DNA of 8,044 nt from Microcaldota archaeon. Lineage in GTDB: Archaea > Micrarchaeota > Micrarchaeia > Anstonellales > Anstonellaceae. The stretch is taken from positions 1-8,044 of the forward strand of contig JAKAME010000058.1 of assembly GCA_021813025.1 (NCBI GenBank). Direction: 5' to 3'. Shown here in pieces: positions 1-6,505 of this stretch (positions are counted from its first letter, which is position 1; every line of letters begins with the position of its first letter). Below the pieces are notes generated by a model, which saw nothing but the letters and a program-made list of their open reading frames with translations, searched no databases and was not told the DNA's origin. The translations under genes were made by a program, and so were the position numbers.

Positions 1-1
1 T

Positions 2-109
2 CCCTGTTTCAGCACCGTGGCTGGACATGGGAACGAACCGGTCAGGCTCGGGGTGCTAAAAGCGACTCTGCGCCAGTTGAAAATCGACGAAAACCTGTTT
101 CGGCGGTAA
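2..109 (+). CDS. 3' end of a possible HicA-family (YcfA) toxin gene, cut by the window edge
   Basis: An open frame of 35 codons enters from the left edge and stops at TAA (107-109). The visible tail contains GHGNEPVRLGVLKATLRQL and ends KIDENLFRR. HicA mRNA interferases typically end with an HGN-like strand turn, a basic residue, then a G-x-L-(R/K)-x-I-L-R-Q helix and a short acidic/aromatic tail. The order and spacing here match that remembered pattern, so HicA is my best guess. HicA proteins are small double-stranded-RNA-binding-fold RNases that cleave mRNA and are neutralised by HicB. The catalytic histidine region and any HicB partner lie outside the window. Third codon positions are mostly G or C (about 69%), as expected for coding DNA in this genome, whereas the overlapping frame 1 (open to 123) lacks that bias. 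The tail is short, so the family call is moderate and the possibility of a non-coding stretch remains. Confidence 0.5.
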   Translation, partial: PCFSTVAGHGNEPVRLGVLKATLRQLKIDENLFRR

Positions 110-115
110 AGCGTT

Positions 116-123
116 TTTATTAA
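116..123 (+). promoter_or_regulatory. TATA-like box upstream of tRNA-Ala
   Basis: The sequence TTTATTAA lies 7 bp after the preceding stop codon, in otherwise GC-rich DNA. An archaeal TATA box is normally centred about 25-27 bp before the transcription start, which would put the start near 145 and give a leader of about 17 nt for RNase P to remove before the mature tRNA 5' end at 163. The 12-base string TTTATTAACTTA (116-127) recurs exactly upstream of the gene that starts at 1261 on the other strand, which supports a promoter role. Confidence 0.55.
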
Positions 124-162
124 CTTAGCCGGTCTAAATCTGCCTGGCGACGACATCTAAAC

Positions 163-234
163 GGGCGCATAGTCGAACGGTAAGACGCTGCCTTCGCAAG
201 GCAGAGACTGGGGGTTCGATTCCCCCTGCGTCCA
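163..234 (+). tRNA. tRNA-Ala (anticodon CGC)
   Basis: A complete 72-nt cloverleaf can be folded by hand. The acceptor is GGGCGCA (163-169) with TGCGTCC (227-233), and A73 is at 234. The D stem is GTC/GAC (172-174/184-186), with a G-A opposition at 13-22 and the loop G18G19 at 179-180. The anticodon stem is CTGCC/GGCAG (188-192/200-204) with loop TTCGCAA. The variable loop has 5 nt. The T stem is GGGGG/CCCCC with loop TTCGATT. The anticodon CGC (195-197) reads the alanine codon GCG. The G3-U70 wobble pair, the main alanyl-tRNA synthetase identity element, is present and confirms the assignment independently of the anticodon. A15-T48 (a Levitt-type pair), A14 and A21 are as expected. CCA is not encoded, no intron is seen, and a T6 run follows 5 nt after the end. 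Confidence 0.96.
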
Positions 235-239
235 AGAGC

Positions 240-245
240 TTTTTT
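240..245 (+). terminator. T6 terminator of the tRNA gene
   Basis: Six consecutive T residues begin 5 nt after the tRNA discriminator base. Short oligo-T runs on the non-template strand are the common termination signal of archaeal stable RNA genes. The run is also the left arm of the 240-320 inverted-repeat element. Confidence 0.65.
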
Positions 246-320
246 GCCCGGCAATCGACGGCTCCGGTGAGCCGTCGGTGCCCCAACGGCGCCCAAGCGC
301 CGTTGAGGGAGGGCAAAAAA
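240..320. repeat. 81-bp inverted-repeat element: T6 arms around two related hairpins
   Basis: The outer arms TTTTTTGCCC (240-249) and GGGCAAAAAA (311-320) are perfect 10-bp complements. Between them are two perfect 9-bp hairpins with 4-nt loops: CGACGGCTC/GAGCCGTCG (256-264/269-277, loop CGGT) and CAACGGCGC/GCGCCGTTG (284-292/297-305, loop CCAA). The element can therefore fold as a three-way cloverleaf on either strand, with a T6 run entering it from both sides. It sits between the convergent tRNA and the gene ending at 395, so a bidirectional transcription terminator is the simplest reading. A short palindromic mobile repeat (MITE- or REP-like) or a structured small RNA would look the same. 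No target-site duplication is seen in the immediate flanks. Confidence 0.75.
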
Positions 321-349
321 CCTCGGAAAATCAATTATCGCTGGCAATG

Positions 350-385
350 CCCGAATTATCTTCGGGAAAAAGAAAAGAAAGAAAA
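350..385 (-). terminator. T-rich tract and small hairpin after the ChaN/EreA-like gene
   Basis: Reading the - strand from the stop codon at 395, the transcript runs after 9 nt into a pyrimidine tract made of T runs of 4, 3, 4 and 5 separated by single C residues (385-367). This is followed at once by a 6-bp hairpin, CCCGAA/TTCGGG with a 5-nt loop (366-350). T-rich tracts are typical archaeal termination sites. The order, T tract before hairpin, is the reverse of a bacterial intrinsic terminator. The T6 run at 320-315 lies further downstream as a possible backup. Confidence 0.5.
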
Positions 386-394
386 CGCGCCCGG

Positions 395-1261
395 CTACTT
401 TTCGTTGCGCATGTAGTTGTAGAATTTCGGCCTTGCGACGGGGGGCATGGGCGGCCTTGGCGCGCGCCTGTCGATGACAAGGAGATAATCCGAATAGAAG
501 CCTGCCGGGGCCTTGTAGAAGCCGGGCGCAAGGCCGAGCTTGAGAATGGGCTTTTCCACCGAATCCACAAACCGCTCGTCGGCAGCGCTTCCGTCGCGCT
601 TTTCCTCCTCTGCCATTGATTCGGCTGGCTCGAGCAGCAGTATGGCTGCAGCCTCCACGCCTTTGGCCGAAAGCAGGGATTTTATGCGGATGTGCCTTGC
701 GCCGAAAAGCCCGTCTATTTTTCCGCTTCCCTCAAGGGCGATGCGCGCAATCCTCTCCGCGTATGCGCTGTCCTGCACGCGCAGCTTGTAGTCTGCATCA
801 ATCCCAAGGCCGGCGTCCTGCCACAGGCCCGCAATCTTCATGCCGCATTGCCGCGCGCCGAAAAACAGCCGCGCGTGGGAATTCGACTCATAAGACGCGC
901 CCTCCTCCTTGCTCAGCTCAAGCAGGGTGGAGTTGAGCCACTCGGAAAGAGTGTCCGAAGGCTGGAGCACGTAGGCGTTCGACGAATCCGAATAAGCAGC
1001 AATTCCGTTAAGCCTCTCAAGCACCAGCGCGCCATGCCCTGTGTTTTTCAGTCCGTTCATGCGGCGGGCCAGCTCGTCGCGGCCAGAGCCGGCGTAATGG
1101 TTCTCAAGCCAGAGCACCACCGGAGCCTTCACATCATTCGGCGCAGCCTTGGAAAAATCCGCGCCAGTGAGGGGCTTTTTGGCATAAAGATTGAAGCTGA
1201 GCAGGACTGCTGCGACGGCCGCGCACGCGCATTGAACCGGCTTTTGGAGGGGCTGGGCCAC
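395..1261 (-). CDS. Exported ChaN/EreA/TIKI-superfamily-like protein, 288 aa
   Basis: The protein begins with a probable signal peptide or membrane anchor: a hydrophobic core at residues 11-27, possibly cleaved near YA-KK, so it should act outside the cytoplasmic membrane. The mature part carries the motif skeleton of the ChaN/erythromycin esterase/TIKI/TraB fold. After a hydrophobic strand comes WLENH (E53, H55), corresponding to the GExH motif. This is followed by a Leu-rich helix and then ALVLE (E82), corresponding to the second conserved Glu. Later there is an Arg/Asp-rich helix (residues 157-175) and a GK strand leading to GARH (187-190), the GxxH motif. Known members are metal- or haem-binding hydrolases or proteases with diverse substrates, so no substrate is assigned. 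The C-terminus (from about 265) is Pro/Arg-rich. The GTG start is chosen because a TATA box is centred about 26 bp upstream with no Shine-Dalgarno sequence. The gene lies 32 bp after the giant TPR gene on the same strand. Confidence 0.7.
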   Translation of the reverse strand: MAQPLQKPVQCACAAVAAVLLSFNLYAKKPLTGADFSKAAPNDVKAPVVLWLENHYAGSGRDELARRMNGLKNTGHGALVLERLNGIAAYSDSSNAYVLQPSDTLSEWLNSTLLELSKEEGASYESNSHARLFFGARQCGMKIAGLWQDAGLGIDADYKLRVQDSAYAERIARIALEGSGKIDGLFGARHIRIKSLLSAKGVEAAAILLLEPAESMAEEEKRDGSAADERFVDSVEKPILKLGLAPGFYKAPAGFYSDYLLVIDRRAPRPPMPPVARPKFYNYMRNEK

Positions 1262-1282
1262 GAATATATGTGGTATTTTAAG

Positions 1283-1290
1283 TTAATAAA
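1283..1290 (-). promoter_or_regulatory. TATA box for a leaderless transcript of the ChaN/EreA-like gene
   Basis: TTTATTAA on the - strand is centred about 26 bp upstream of the GTG at 1261, the spacing expected if transcription starts at the start codon itself. The whole 32-bp gap (1262-1293) is AT-rich, in sharp contrast to the genes on either side, and it contains no Shine-Dalgarno sequence. A second AT-rich stretch, TTAAAATA (1281-1274), is only about 16 bp from the start and fits less well. The gene may also be reached by read-through from the upstream gene. Confidence 0.65.
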
Positions 1291-1293
1291 TGT

Positions 1294-4200
1294 TCACTTC
1301 ATGATGTAGAAAAAGTCAGGCACCGGCCTCTGGCCCTCGAAATCCGCCCCCTTTATGGCCGCGGTCTTGAACTTGGACGAGCCCCCGCCGTCCAGCATCA
1401 TTGCGTTCACCACCTGCACGCCGGCCAGCCGCTCAAGCTCGGAGAGGTAGGCGCCCGCCCTGCCCCCGTTCCTGGCCACAAGGAAAAGGAACTTCTCCTC
1501 GCCGCTCATGCGGTCGCGCACCCTGGCCACGAGGGTGAAGCTCCTGCTGCTCACATAGTCGCGGATGAACACCCCGTTGCGGAAAAGAGGGGGCCAGATT
1601 TCGCATCCGAACTGCACGCCTGCATCCGTTTCCGAGCGGTAGCCATACTTGTCCAGATACAGCGCGGCCGGCTCGAGGTGCGCGCCGTCCGCGTCCAGCC
1701 AGAAGGCGAGGTATTTCTTCGACTCCTCCACTGCCTTGTTTTTGACCGAAACGTATTTCTGCGCGCCGTAGAGCGACTGGCGCTTGTCGTCGTCGCCGTT
1801 TGCGAGGCAGAGGGCCGGCTGCCAGAGCCTGCGGCCCCCCACCACCCTCAGCCCCGTCGGCACCTTGAGGCTGTCTGTTTCCGAACTGCCGCTGAGATAA
1901 TCGTAGAATCCGCCGTTTATCACCGCAGCCACGTCCTTTCCCTCCCCGAATTTCTCGCTCCTTAGCGTCTGGAGGATGTCCTTGGCGGTATGGCCCACGT
2001 GCGCCTTCTCCTCGCTGAAATAGCCCACGTTTTCGCTGCGGGCGATGACAGCGCTGAAGCTCCGCGAATAGAAATAGCTGGAGGTGCCGTCCTGCACGAA
2101 ATTGATTCCCTTGGGCATCTTCCTCGGCGGAACGTAGGGCTCGTTCGCAAGCGCTGCTGCATGCCAGGGGCCCATGACCTTCTGGCCGGCGAGGGGGCTG
2201 CCGCCAGCATGCCTCTGGAACTTGATGTAGTTGGTTGCCACGTTCTGCGCATAAGCCTCCTTCGTGCCGCTCCCGTTGTATCTCAGCGCCAGCCTGCGCA
2301 CTATTGACGGATTGGGATGCGCAAGCAGGGCTGGGACGTCGTCGCTTTCCACGAAAAGGTGCATTGTCATCAGCACCAGCGCGGTGGGGTAGTGCTTCGC
2401 GCTCTCGATTCCGTCCTCGGTGATGGCTCCGTTCTTCGTCATCCTGCGCGAATTGTCTGTCTGGCCGGTTTGGGGGTCATAGTAAAAGAGCCCGAAGCCG
2501 GGCATGCTGAGGGGCGCGTATCCGTTCTTCTCCAGTATGGCCTGCGCGCGCCCGGCCCCGGCCGCGGCGGACGAGAACCCGCTGCCCGTCATCTGGAAAG
2601 CCCCCCTGCCGTTGGGGAAGGAGAACGCGGCATGGAACCTGGACTCCTTGAGCAGTATGCTCTGCACAAGCTCCGCCGGCACGCCGAACCTGTCCTGGTT
2701 GACGTAGATGAGCGCGTTCTCCAGGTCGAACTGCTCCTCGGTGAGCGAGGAGTCGCCCAGGAAGCTGTGGGGGAAGCGGCCGAATCCGTACTGGCCGAAC
2801 GCGCCGCCCGAATCCTTGAGAAGGGAAAGCCTTTCCCCAAGCTCTTTCCAGTGCAGGTTGAGCGAGCAGAGCATCTCGAACTCGCTCATGCCGCTCAGCA
2901 GGCCGTAGTCGGAAAACCACTTCGTCTGCACCATGGCGTCGGGCAGCATGCCCGAAACAGGCCCGATTTCCGCAAGCCTGCCCAATGCATTGGCATATTC
3001 CGCATTGTCAGGCTCAAGCTCGGACGCTTTCTCGAACTCCTCGCGCGCAATCTGCTGGAGCGGGACCGAGAGGGTGGAGCGCGCGAGGTAATAGACCGAG
3101 GCCTGCTCCTCCCCGTACTGCTGCGCTGTCAGGGCGTCGGCGTATATCCTCCCAAGCAGCCCGTGCGCGGGGGCGAGCGTGCTGTCCTCCGCGAGGGCGG
3201 CATAGGCGCCCTCCAGCGAGTCCATGAGCCTGCCGTTGGCGTAGAGGATGCGAGCATCAAGCAGCAGCACCTTGGGGCCCTTGCCGCCAAGGCGCAGGCA
3301 CTCGTCAATTTCTGACTGCGCCCGCCCCGCCTCGTCCTCCTCAAGCGAGATGGCCGCCTGCTCGTATCTGATGTCGGAGAGCCTCTCCCCGTCCCTGTAT
3401 CCCTCTCCGTAATTCGCCAGGGCGTCGGAATAAAGGCCGTATGCGCGCCGCCCCCTGCCCTCGCCTGACAGGATTTTCGCAAGCCCGTACTGGCATTCAG
3501 CCAGCTCGGCCGGCTGCGGGTTTGCGCGCTCCGATGTCTCGATGGCCTTTTCAAGCAGGGGCCGCGCCTGGCCGTAATCCCCCTGCGAGCGCAGCAGCGT
3601 GCCCGCCATGTAGTATGCCTCGAACAGCTCCTTCGGGTCAGGCCGCTCCTGCGCCAGAAGCAGCGTTATGGCGTGCTGCGCGTCCTCAATCGCGAACTTG
3701 GAATTGCCGTTGCGCATGTGCAGCGCCGCGCGCATGGCATAGGCCGATGAATTGGAGGCGTTGTAATCAATGGCCTGGTCGAAATACTGCTCCGCGCTCC
3801 CGGTGTCCCCCTCCTTGAGGCGCGCGACGCCCTTGGCGAAGTATTCCTGCGCCATGTCGTCCATCCGCGAAACCAGCCGCCGCCAGCCGTCCTGCAGGCC
3901 GGGCAGGTCTTCGGGCTTGAGGCCGAGGTTCTCCAGTTTCGCGAACACCTGCCCGTACATCTCCCTCGCCTTCTTGAAATCAAGGCGCGCGTGATAAGCC
4001 TCTGCCAGCGCCAGGGCGTGCGACGGGTCGTCCGTCTCTGGCGCCCGGCCAGCCTCCAAATCCTCGATTGCCCTGCGGACGTTCTGCTCGCCGCCAAGCG
4101 AGAGCAGCAGCCCGCCGCGGGCCAGCAGGCCCTGCACCGATGGCGAGGCGGCTATGGACTTGTCGTAGAATTCAAGCGCCTTGGCGGAATCCCCCTGCGC

Positions 4201-6297
4201 CAGCGCGATGTTGCCCAGCGAGAAATACGAGTATGACAGCTGGCCGGGGTTTTGCGCCTCCGCGCTCTTGTCGCGCGCACGTTCGAACAGGGACAGCGCC
4301 AGCTCGAAGCTCTCCTTGGCGCGCCTGACGTAGTATTCGGACGAAGCAGGGGGGGCCGCTTCCCCGCTTTGTCCCGCCGTTTTTTCCCCCTCTTTCGCGC
4401 GCCTTGCCTGCGAGAGCATGAACGCGCCCACCTCGTTCGCGGCCTGCGCGCACATGAGGAGCGAGGGGCCGAAATAAGCCTCCTTGCGTGAGAGGAAACT
4501 GATGCGCATCTCCATTTCGCGCGCGTCGTCCATGCCGTTTATTTCCAGCCTGAAGCCTGAGCCGAACCGCGTGCGCTCCGCAGCCTCCGATGCCGCCGCC
4601 AGCCCTTCGCGCGCGCCGGAATTGGAGGGGTCGAGGGCCGCTATGCGGGCGTAAAGCTCCTGCGCCAGGAAGCACCTCTTGCCGCCCATGTGCCCGCCAG
4701 CCTCGCGCGCGAGGCGGCTGATGCAGTTCTTGAACCTCAGCCCGTAAGAGGCCGAATCAGGCTCGAGTTGCATGCATCTGGCCAGCTCCCGCGCGGCTCC
4801 TTCATAGTCGCCAAGCCCAATCTTGGCGTCTGCCAGCAGGCTGCGCGCGGCCACGAAGGCCGGGGCGAGAGAAACCGTCCTCTCAAGGTCGCTCTCTGCG
4901 CGCGCATAATCCCCAAGCCTCATCCATGCAAGCGCGCGGGCATGCAGCACGTCGCTGTTGTCCCCCTCAAGCGCGAGCGCCCTGCCGAAAGCACCTATTG
5001 CCTCTTTGAGGTGCTCTTTCTTGTTTGCGAAAAGCCCCCCAGACTGCTCGTAATGCGAGATGCCGAGCCCGAACATGACTCCCGCATCCCCTGCCCCCAG
5101 TTCGGCGGCCCGCGTGAAATCCTCCTGCGCCCTCCCCCAGTCCCCGTCCAGCAGCCGCTGATTGCCGCGCTTGGCGTATTCGGCGCCCATCGAGCCGAGG
5201 GAGGCGGAATACGCCGGGTTGCCGGGCTCGAGCTCCATTGCGCGCCTGAGGCATTTCTCCGCATCCTCAAGCTCTGACTGCGCCACGCGGGCCTGCGCAA
5301 GGCTGAAGTAGGCGAGCGCCAGCCGGGGTTCAAGCCTCTCCCCCCCGCCCCCGGCCTTGAGCGCCTTCTCGTAATATTTCACCGATGAGCGGAACTTGGC
5401 CTCGGCTTGGGAATAGTCTTCCTTTCCCATGAGCCAGTCGCCGGCGGCCGAGTTGCACGCGGCGATGCCGATGCAGGCTTCGGGCACCAGCGAGTCCATG
5501 TCAAGGCAGCGCCCGTAGGCCTTCATGGCCTCTTCGTATTTCTGCTCCCCCAAAAGGGAATTGGCATGCTTGTAGAAATCGCCGGCCAGCCCCTCCATCA
5601 TTGAGCCTATCTCGCGCGCGTCGTCCCACCGCCCGTTCAGTTTCGCGAACGACTGGGCGGACTTGTAGTTCTGGTATGCAGCCTCAAGCTCGCCGGCCCC
5701 CCGGCAGGCGTCCGCCAGCCTGACGAGGGAGTAAAGCGACTTCCTGCCGTGCTCATAGGCCCATTCGAGGTCCTGCATGGCCAGCGCCGAATTCTCCCCG
5801 CCTCCCAGCTCAAGGTAAAGCATGCCCCTCGACTCGCGATAGGCGGGCGAATTGTCTGCCTCGATTGCGGCGTTGAAATAGTTCAGGGCAGAGGCGGTGT
5901 CGCCCTGCCTCCAGAGGTAGGAGCCATACTCGTGCATGAGGGCGGCGGTTTTCTTTCCGCCCCACCCAAGCGCCTGCGCGGCCATGAGGGCCTGCTCGTA
6001 ATCCTCCAATCCAAGCCCGGCCTTCTCTCCCCCGGTGATGAGCGCATACTGCCGCTCAAGCGCGCCGGAGAGGGCGGAGCGGTATGTGCCTGCCTCGCCC
6101 GAATTCGCCCCCAGCGCGAAAGCCTTGGAGAATGAGGAGAGGGAGGCAGAGCCCTGCCCCTCGCTCTTCTGGAGCAGGCCGAGCAGGTAGTAGTCTGCCG
6201 CGCTGGAAGGCTTTTTCGGCACCGCTCCCCGCCACGAGAGTTCGGCGTCGGGGCTGTCCCCAAGCGCCTGCTCCCTTTTGAGGAGGAAAGCCAGCAT
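1294..6297 (-). CDS. Giant TPR scaffold with C-terminal SLT transglycosylase and NAGPA-type phosphodiester glycosidase domains, 1667 aa
   Basis: Numbering is from the ATG at 6297. Residues about 35-1105 are a nearly continuous solenoid of some 20-23 TPR-like repeats, for example GDYARAESDLERTVSLAP near 462-479. Residues about 1195-1360 form a lysozyme-like SLT domain: AELVQSILLKESRF carries the catalytic Glu (E1218), GRGAFQMT matches the AxGLMQ-type strand, and RYNGSG (1339-1344) matches the YNAG motif. Such domains cleave peptidoglycan glycan strands. Residues about 1405-1667 match the NAGPA/DUF2233 phosphodiester glycosidase family: VINGGFYD (N1461) and MMLDGGGSS (D1636), which hydrolyse sugar-1-phosphate diesters. 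The open frame extends 39 codons further to an ATG at 6414, but a TATA box centred 26 bp before 6297 and TPR-like sequence soon after favour the shorter form. Neither start gives a clear signal peptide, which is odd for wall-active domains. The next gene follows after 32 bp. Confidence 0.85.
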   Translation of the reverse strand: MLAFLLKREQALGDSPDAELSWRGAVPKKPSSAADYYLLGLLQKSEGQGSASLSSFSKAFALGANSGEAGTYRSALSGALERQYALITGGEKAGLGLEDYEQALMAAQALGWGGKKTAALMHEYGSYLWRQGDTASALNYFNAAIEADNSPAYRESRGMLYLELGGGENSALAMQDLEWAYEHGRKSLYSLVRLADACRGAGELEAAYQNYKSAQSFAKLNGRWDDAREIGSMMEGLAGDFYKHANSLLGEQKYEEAMKAYGRCLDMDSLVPEACIGIAACNSAAGDWLMGKEDYSQAEAKFRSSVKYYEKALKAGGGGERLEPRLALAYFSLAQARVAQSELEDAEKCLRRAMELEPGNPAYSASLGSMGAEYAKRGNQRLLDGDWGRAQEDFTRAAELGAGDAGVMFGLGISHYEQSGGLFANKKEHLKEAIGAFGRALALEGDNSDVLHARALAWMRLGDYARAESDLERTVSLAPAFVAARSLLADAKIGLGDYEGAARELARCMQLEPDSASYGLRFKNCISRLAREAGGHMGGKRCFLAQELYARIAALDPSNSGAREGLAAASEAAERTRFGSGFRLEINGMDDAREMEMRISFLSRKEAYFGPSLLMCAQAANEVGAFMLSQARRAKEGEKTAGQSGEAAPPASSEYYVRRAKESFELALSLFERARDKSAEAQNPGQLSYSYFSLGNIALAQGDSAKALEFYDKSIAASPSVQGLLARGGLLLSLGGEQNVRRAIEDLEAGRAPETDDPSHALALAEAYHARLDFKKAREMYGQVFAKLENLGLKPEDLPGLQDGWRRLVSRMDDMAQEYFAKGVARLKEGDTGSAEQYFDQAIDYNASNSSAYAMRAALHMRNGNSKFAIEDAQHAITLLLAQERPDPKELFEAYYMAGTLLRSQGDYGQARPLLEKAIETSERANPQPAELAECQYGLAKILSGEGRGRRAYGLYSDALANYGEGYRDGERLSDIRYEQAAISLEEDEAGRAQSEIDECLRLGGKGPKVLLLDARILYANGRLMDSLEGAYAALAEDSTLAPAHGLLGRIYADALTAQQYGEEQASVYYLARSTLSVPLQQIAREEFEKASELEPDNAEYANALGRLAEIGPVSGMLPDAMVQTKWFSDYGLLSGMSEFEMLCSLNLHWKELGERLSLLKDSGGAFGQYGFGRFPHSFLGDSSLTEEQFDLENALIYVNQDRFGVPAELVQSILLKESRFHAAFSFPNGRGAFQMTGSGFSSAAAGAGRAQAILEKNGYAPLSMPGFGLFYYDPQTGQTDNSRRMTKNGAITEDGIESAKHYPTALVLMTMHLFVESDDVPALLAHPNPSIVRRLALRYNGSGTKEAYAQNVATNYIKFQRHAGGSPLAGQKVMGPWHAAALANEPYVPPRKMPKGINFVQDGTSSYFYSRSFSAVIARSENVGYFSEEKAHVGHTAKDILQTLRSEKFGEGKDVAAVINGGFYDYLSGSSETDSLKVPTGLRVVGGRRLWQPALCLANGDDDKRQSLYGAQKYVSVKNKAVEESKKYLAFWLDADGAHLEPAALYLDKYGYRSETDAGVQFGCEIWPPLFRNGVFIRDYVSSRSFTLVARVRDRMSGEEKFLFLVARNGGRAGAYLSELERLAGVQVVNAMMLDGGGSSKFKTAAIKGADFEGQRPVPDFFYIMK

Positions 6298-6505
6298 GTC
6301 ATAATTGCCGGAAAACAGGTATATAAACGGATGCAGGGCTTTTCCGACGTTGAGACGCGGGGGGCCGTTCAGGCGCCCGATGCGCGCCGGAACCGGGCCG
6401 GCTGCTCTGGCCATGCCGGATGCGGCCGCTTCTTTTGCCCATCAGCCGCCCTGCCAGAGCGCGGCGCTTCCGTCGCCCCTCATCTGCCTGCGCTTCTTTT
6501 TCCTT
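6298..6505 (-). other. 208-bp gap between the vWA/transglutaminase-like gene and the TPR gene
   Basis: If the giant gene starts at 6297, this stretch is non-coding. Its - strand first half is purine-rich just after the TGA at 6506, then GC-rich, and it ends in the TATA box at 6327-6320. Two frames stay open across parts of it, the 39-codon extension from ATG 6414 and the frame continuing past the TGA. Both give Arg/Pro/Gly-rich, low-complexity translations typical of chance open frames in GC-rich DNA. I see no oligo-T terminator and no convincing RNA gene. Confidence 0.6.
6320..6327 (-). promoter_or_regulatory. Consensus archaeal TATA box for the giant TPR gene
   Basis: TTTATATA on the - strand is a near-ideal archaeal TATA box in a GC-rich setting. 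Its centre is about 26 bp upstream of the ATG at 6297, so transcription would begin at or next to the start codon (leaderless). No purine-rich Shine-Dalgarno sequence lies just upstream of that ATG. This box falls inside the longer open frame that begins at 6414, which argues against the upstream start. Confidence 0.75.

Noticed and set aside
1..110. Resemblance of the GGTCAGG segment to SRP RNA helix 8
   Set aside because: The GGAA tetraloop and the AGCAG side of the SRP symmetric loop are missing. The stretch reads better as a coding tail with GC-rich third positions.
278..619. 113-codon + strand frame starting inside the palindromic element
   Set aside because: It spans the hairpin, the T-rich tract and the antisense of a supported gene, and its composition is not protein-like.
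692..1309. 205-codon open frame on the + strand
   Set aside because: It is antisense to the ChaN/EreA-like gene, shows no recognisable domain, and has no promoter. The - strand frame has a signal peptide, ordered motifs and a well-placed TATA box.
2317..3315. 332-codon open frame on the + strand
   Set aside because: It lies opposite the SLT and last TPR region of the giant gene. Long antisense frames are common in GC-rich genes, and its translation is Arg/Gly/Val-rich with no motif.
6306..6505. Open frame continuing in phase past the TGA at 6506-6508, suggesting stop read-through
   Set aside because: The continuation is Arg/Ala/Gly-rich low-complexity sequence, as expected by chance in GC-rich DNA. 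No read-through context or selenocysteine element is apparent.
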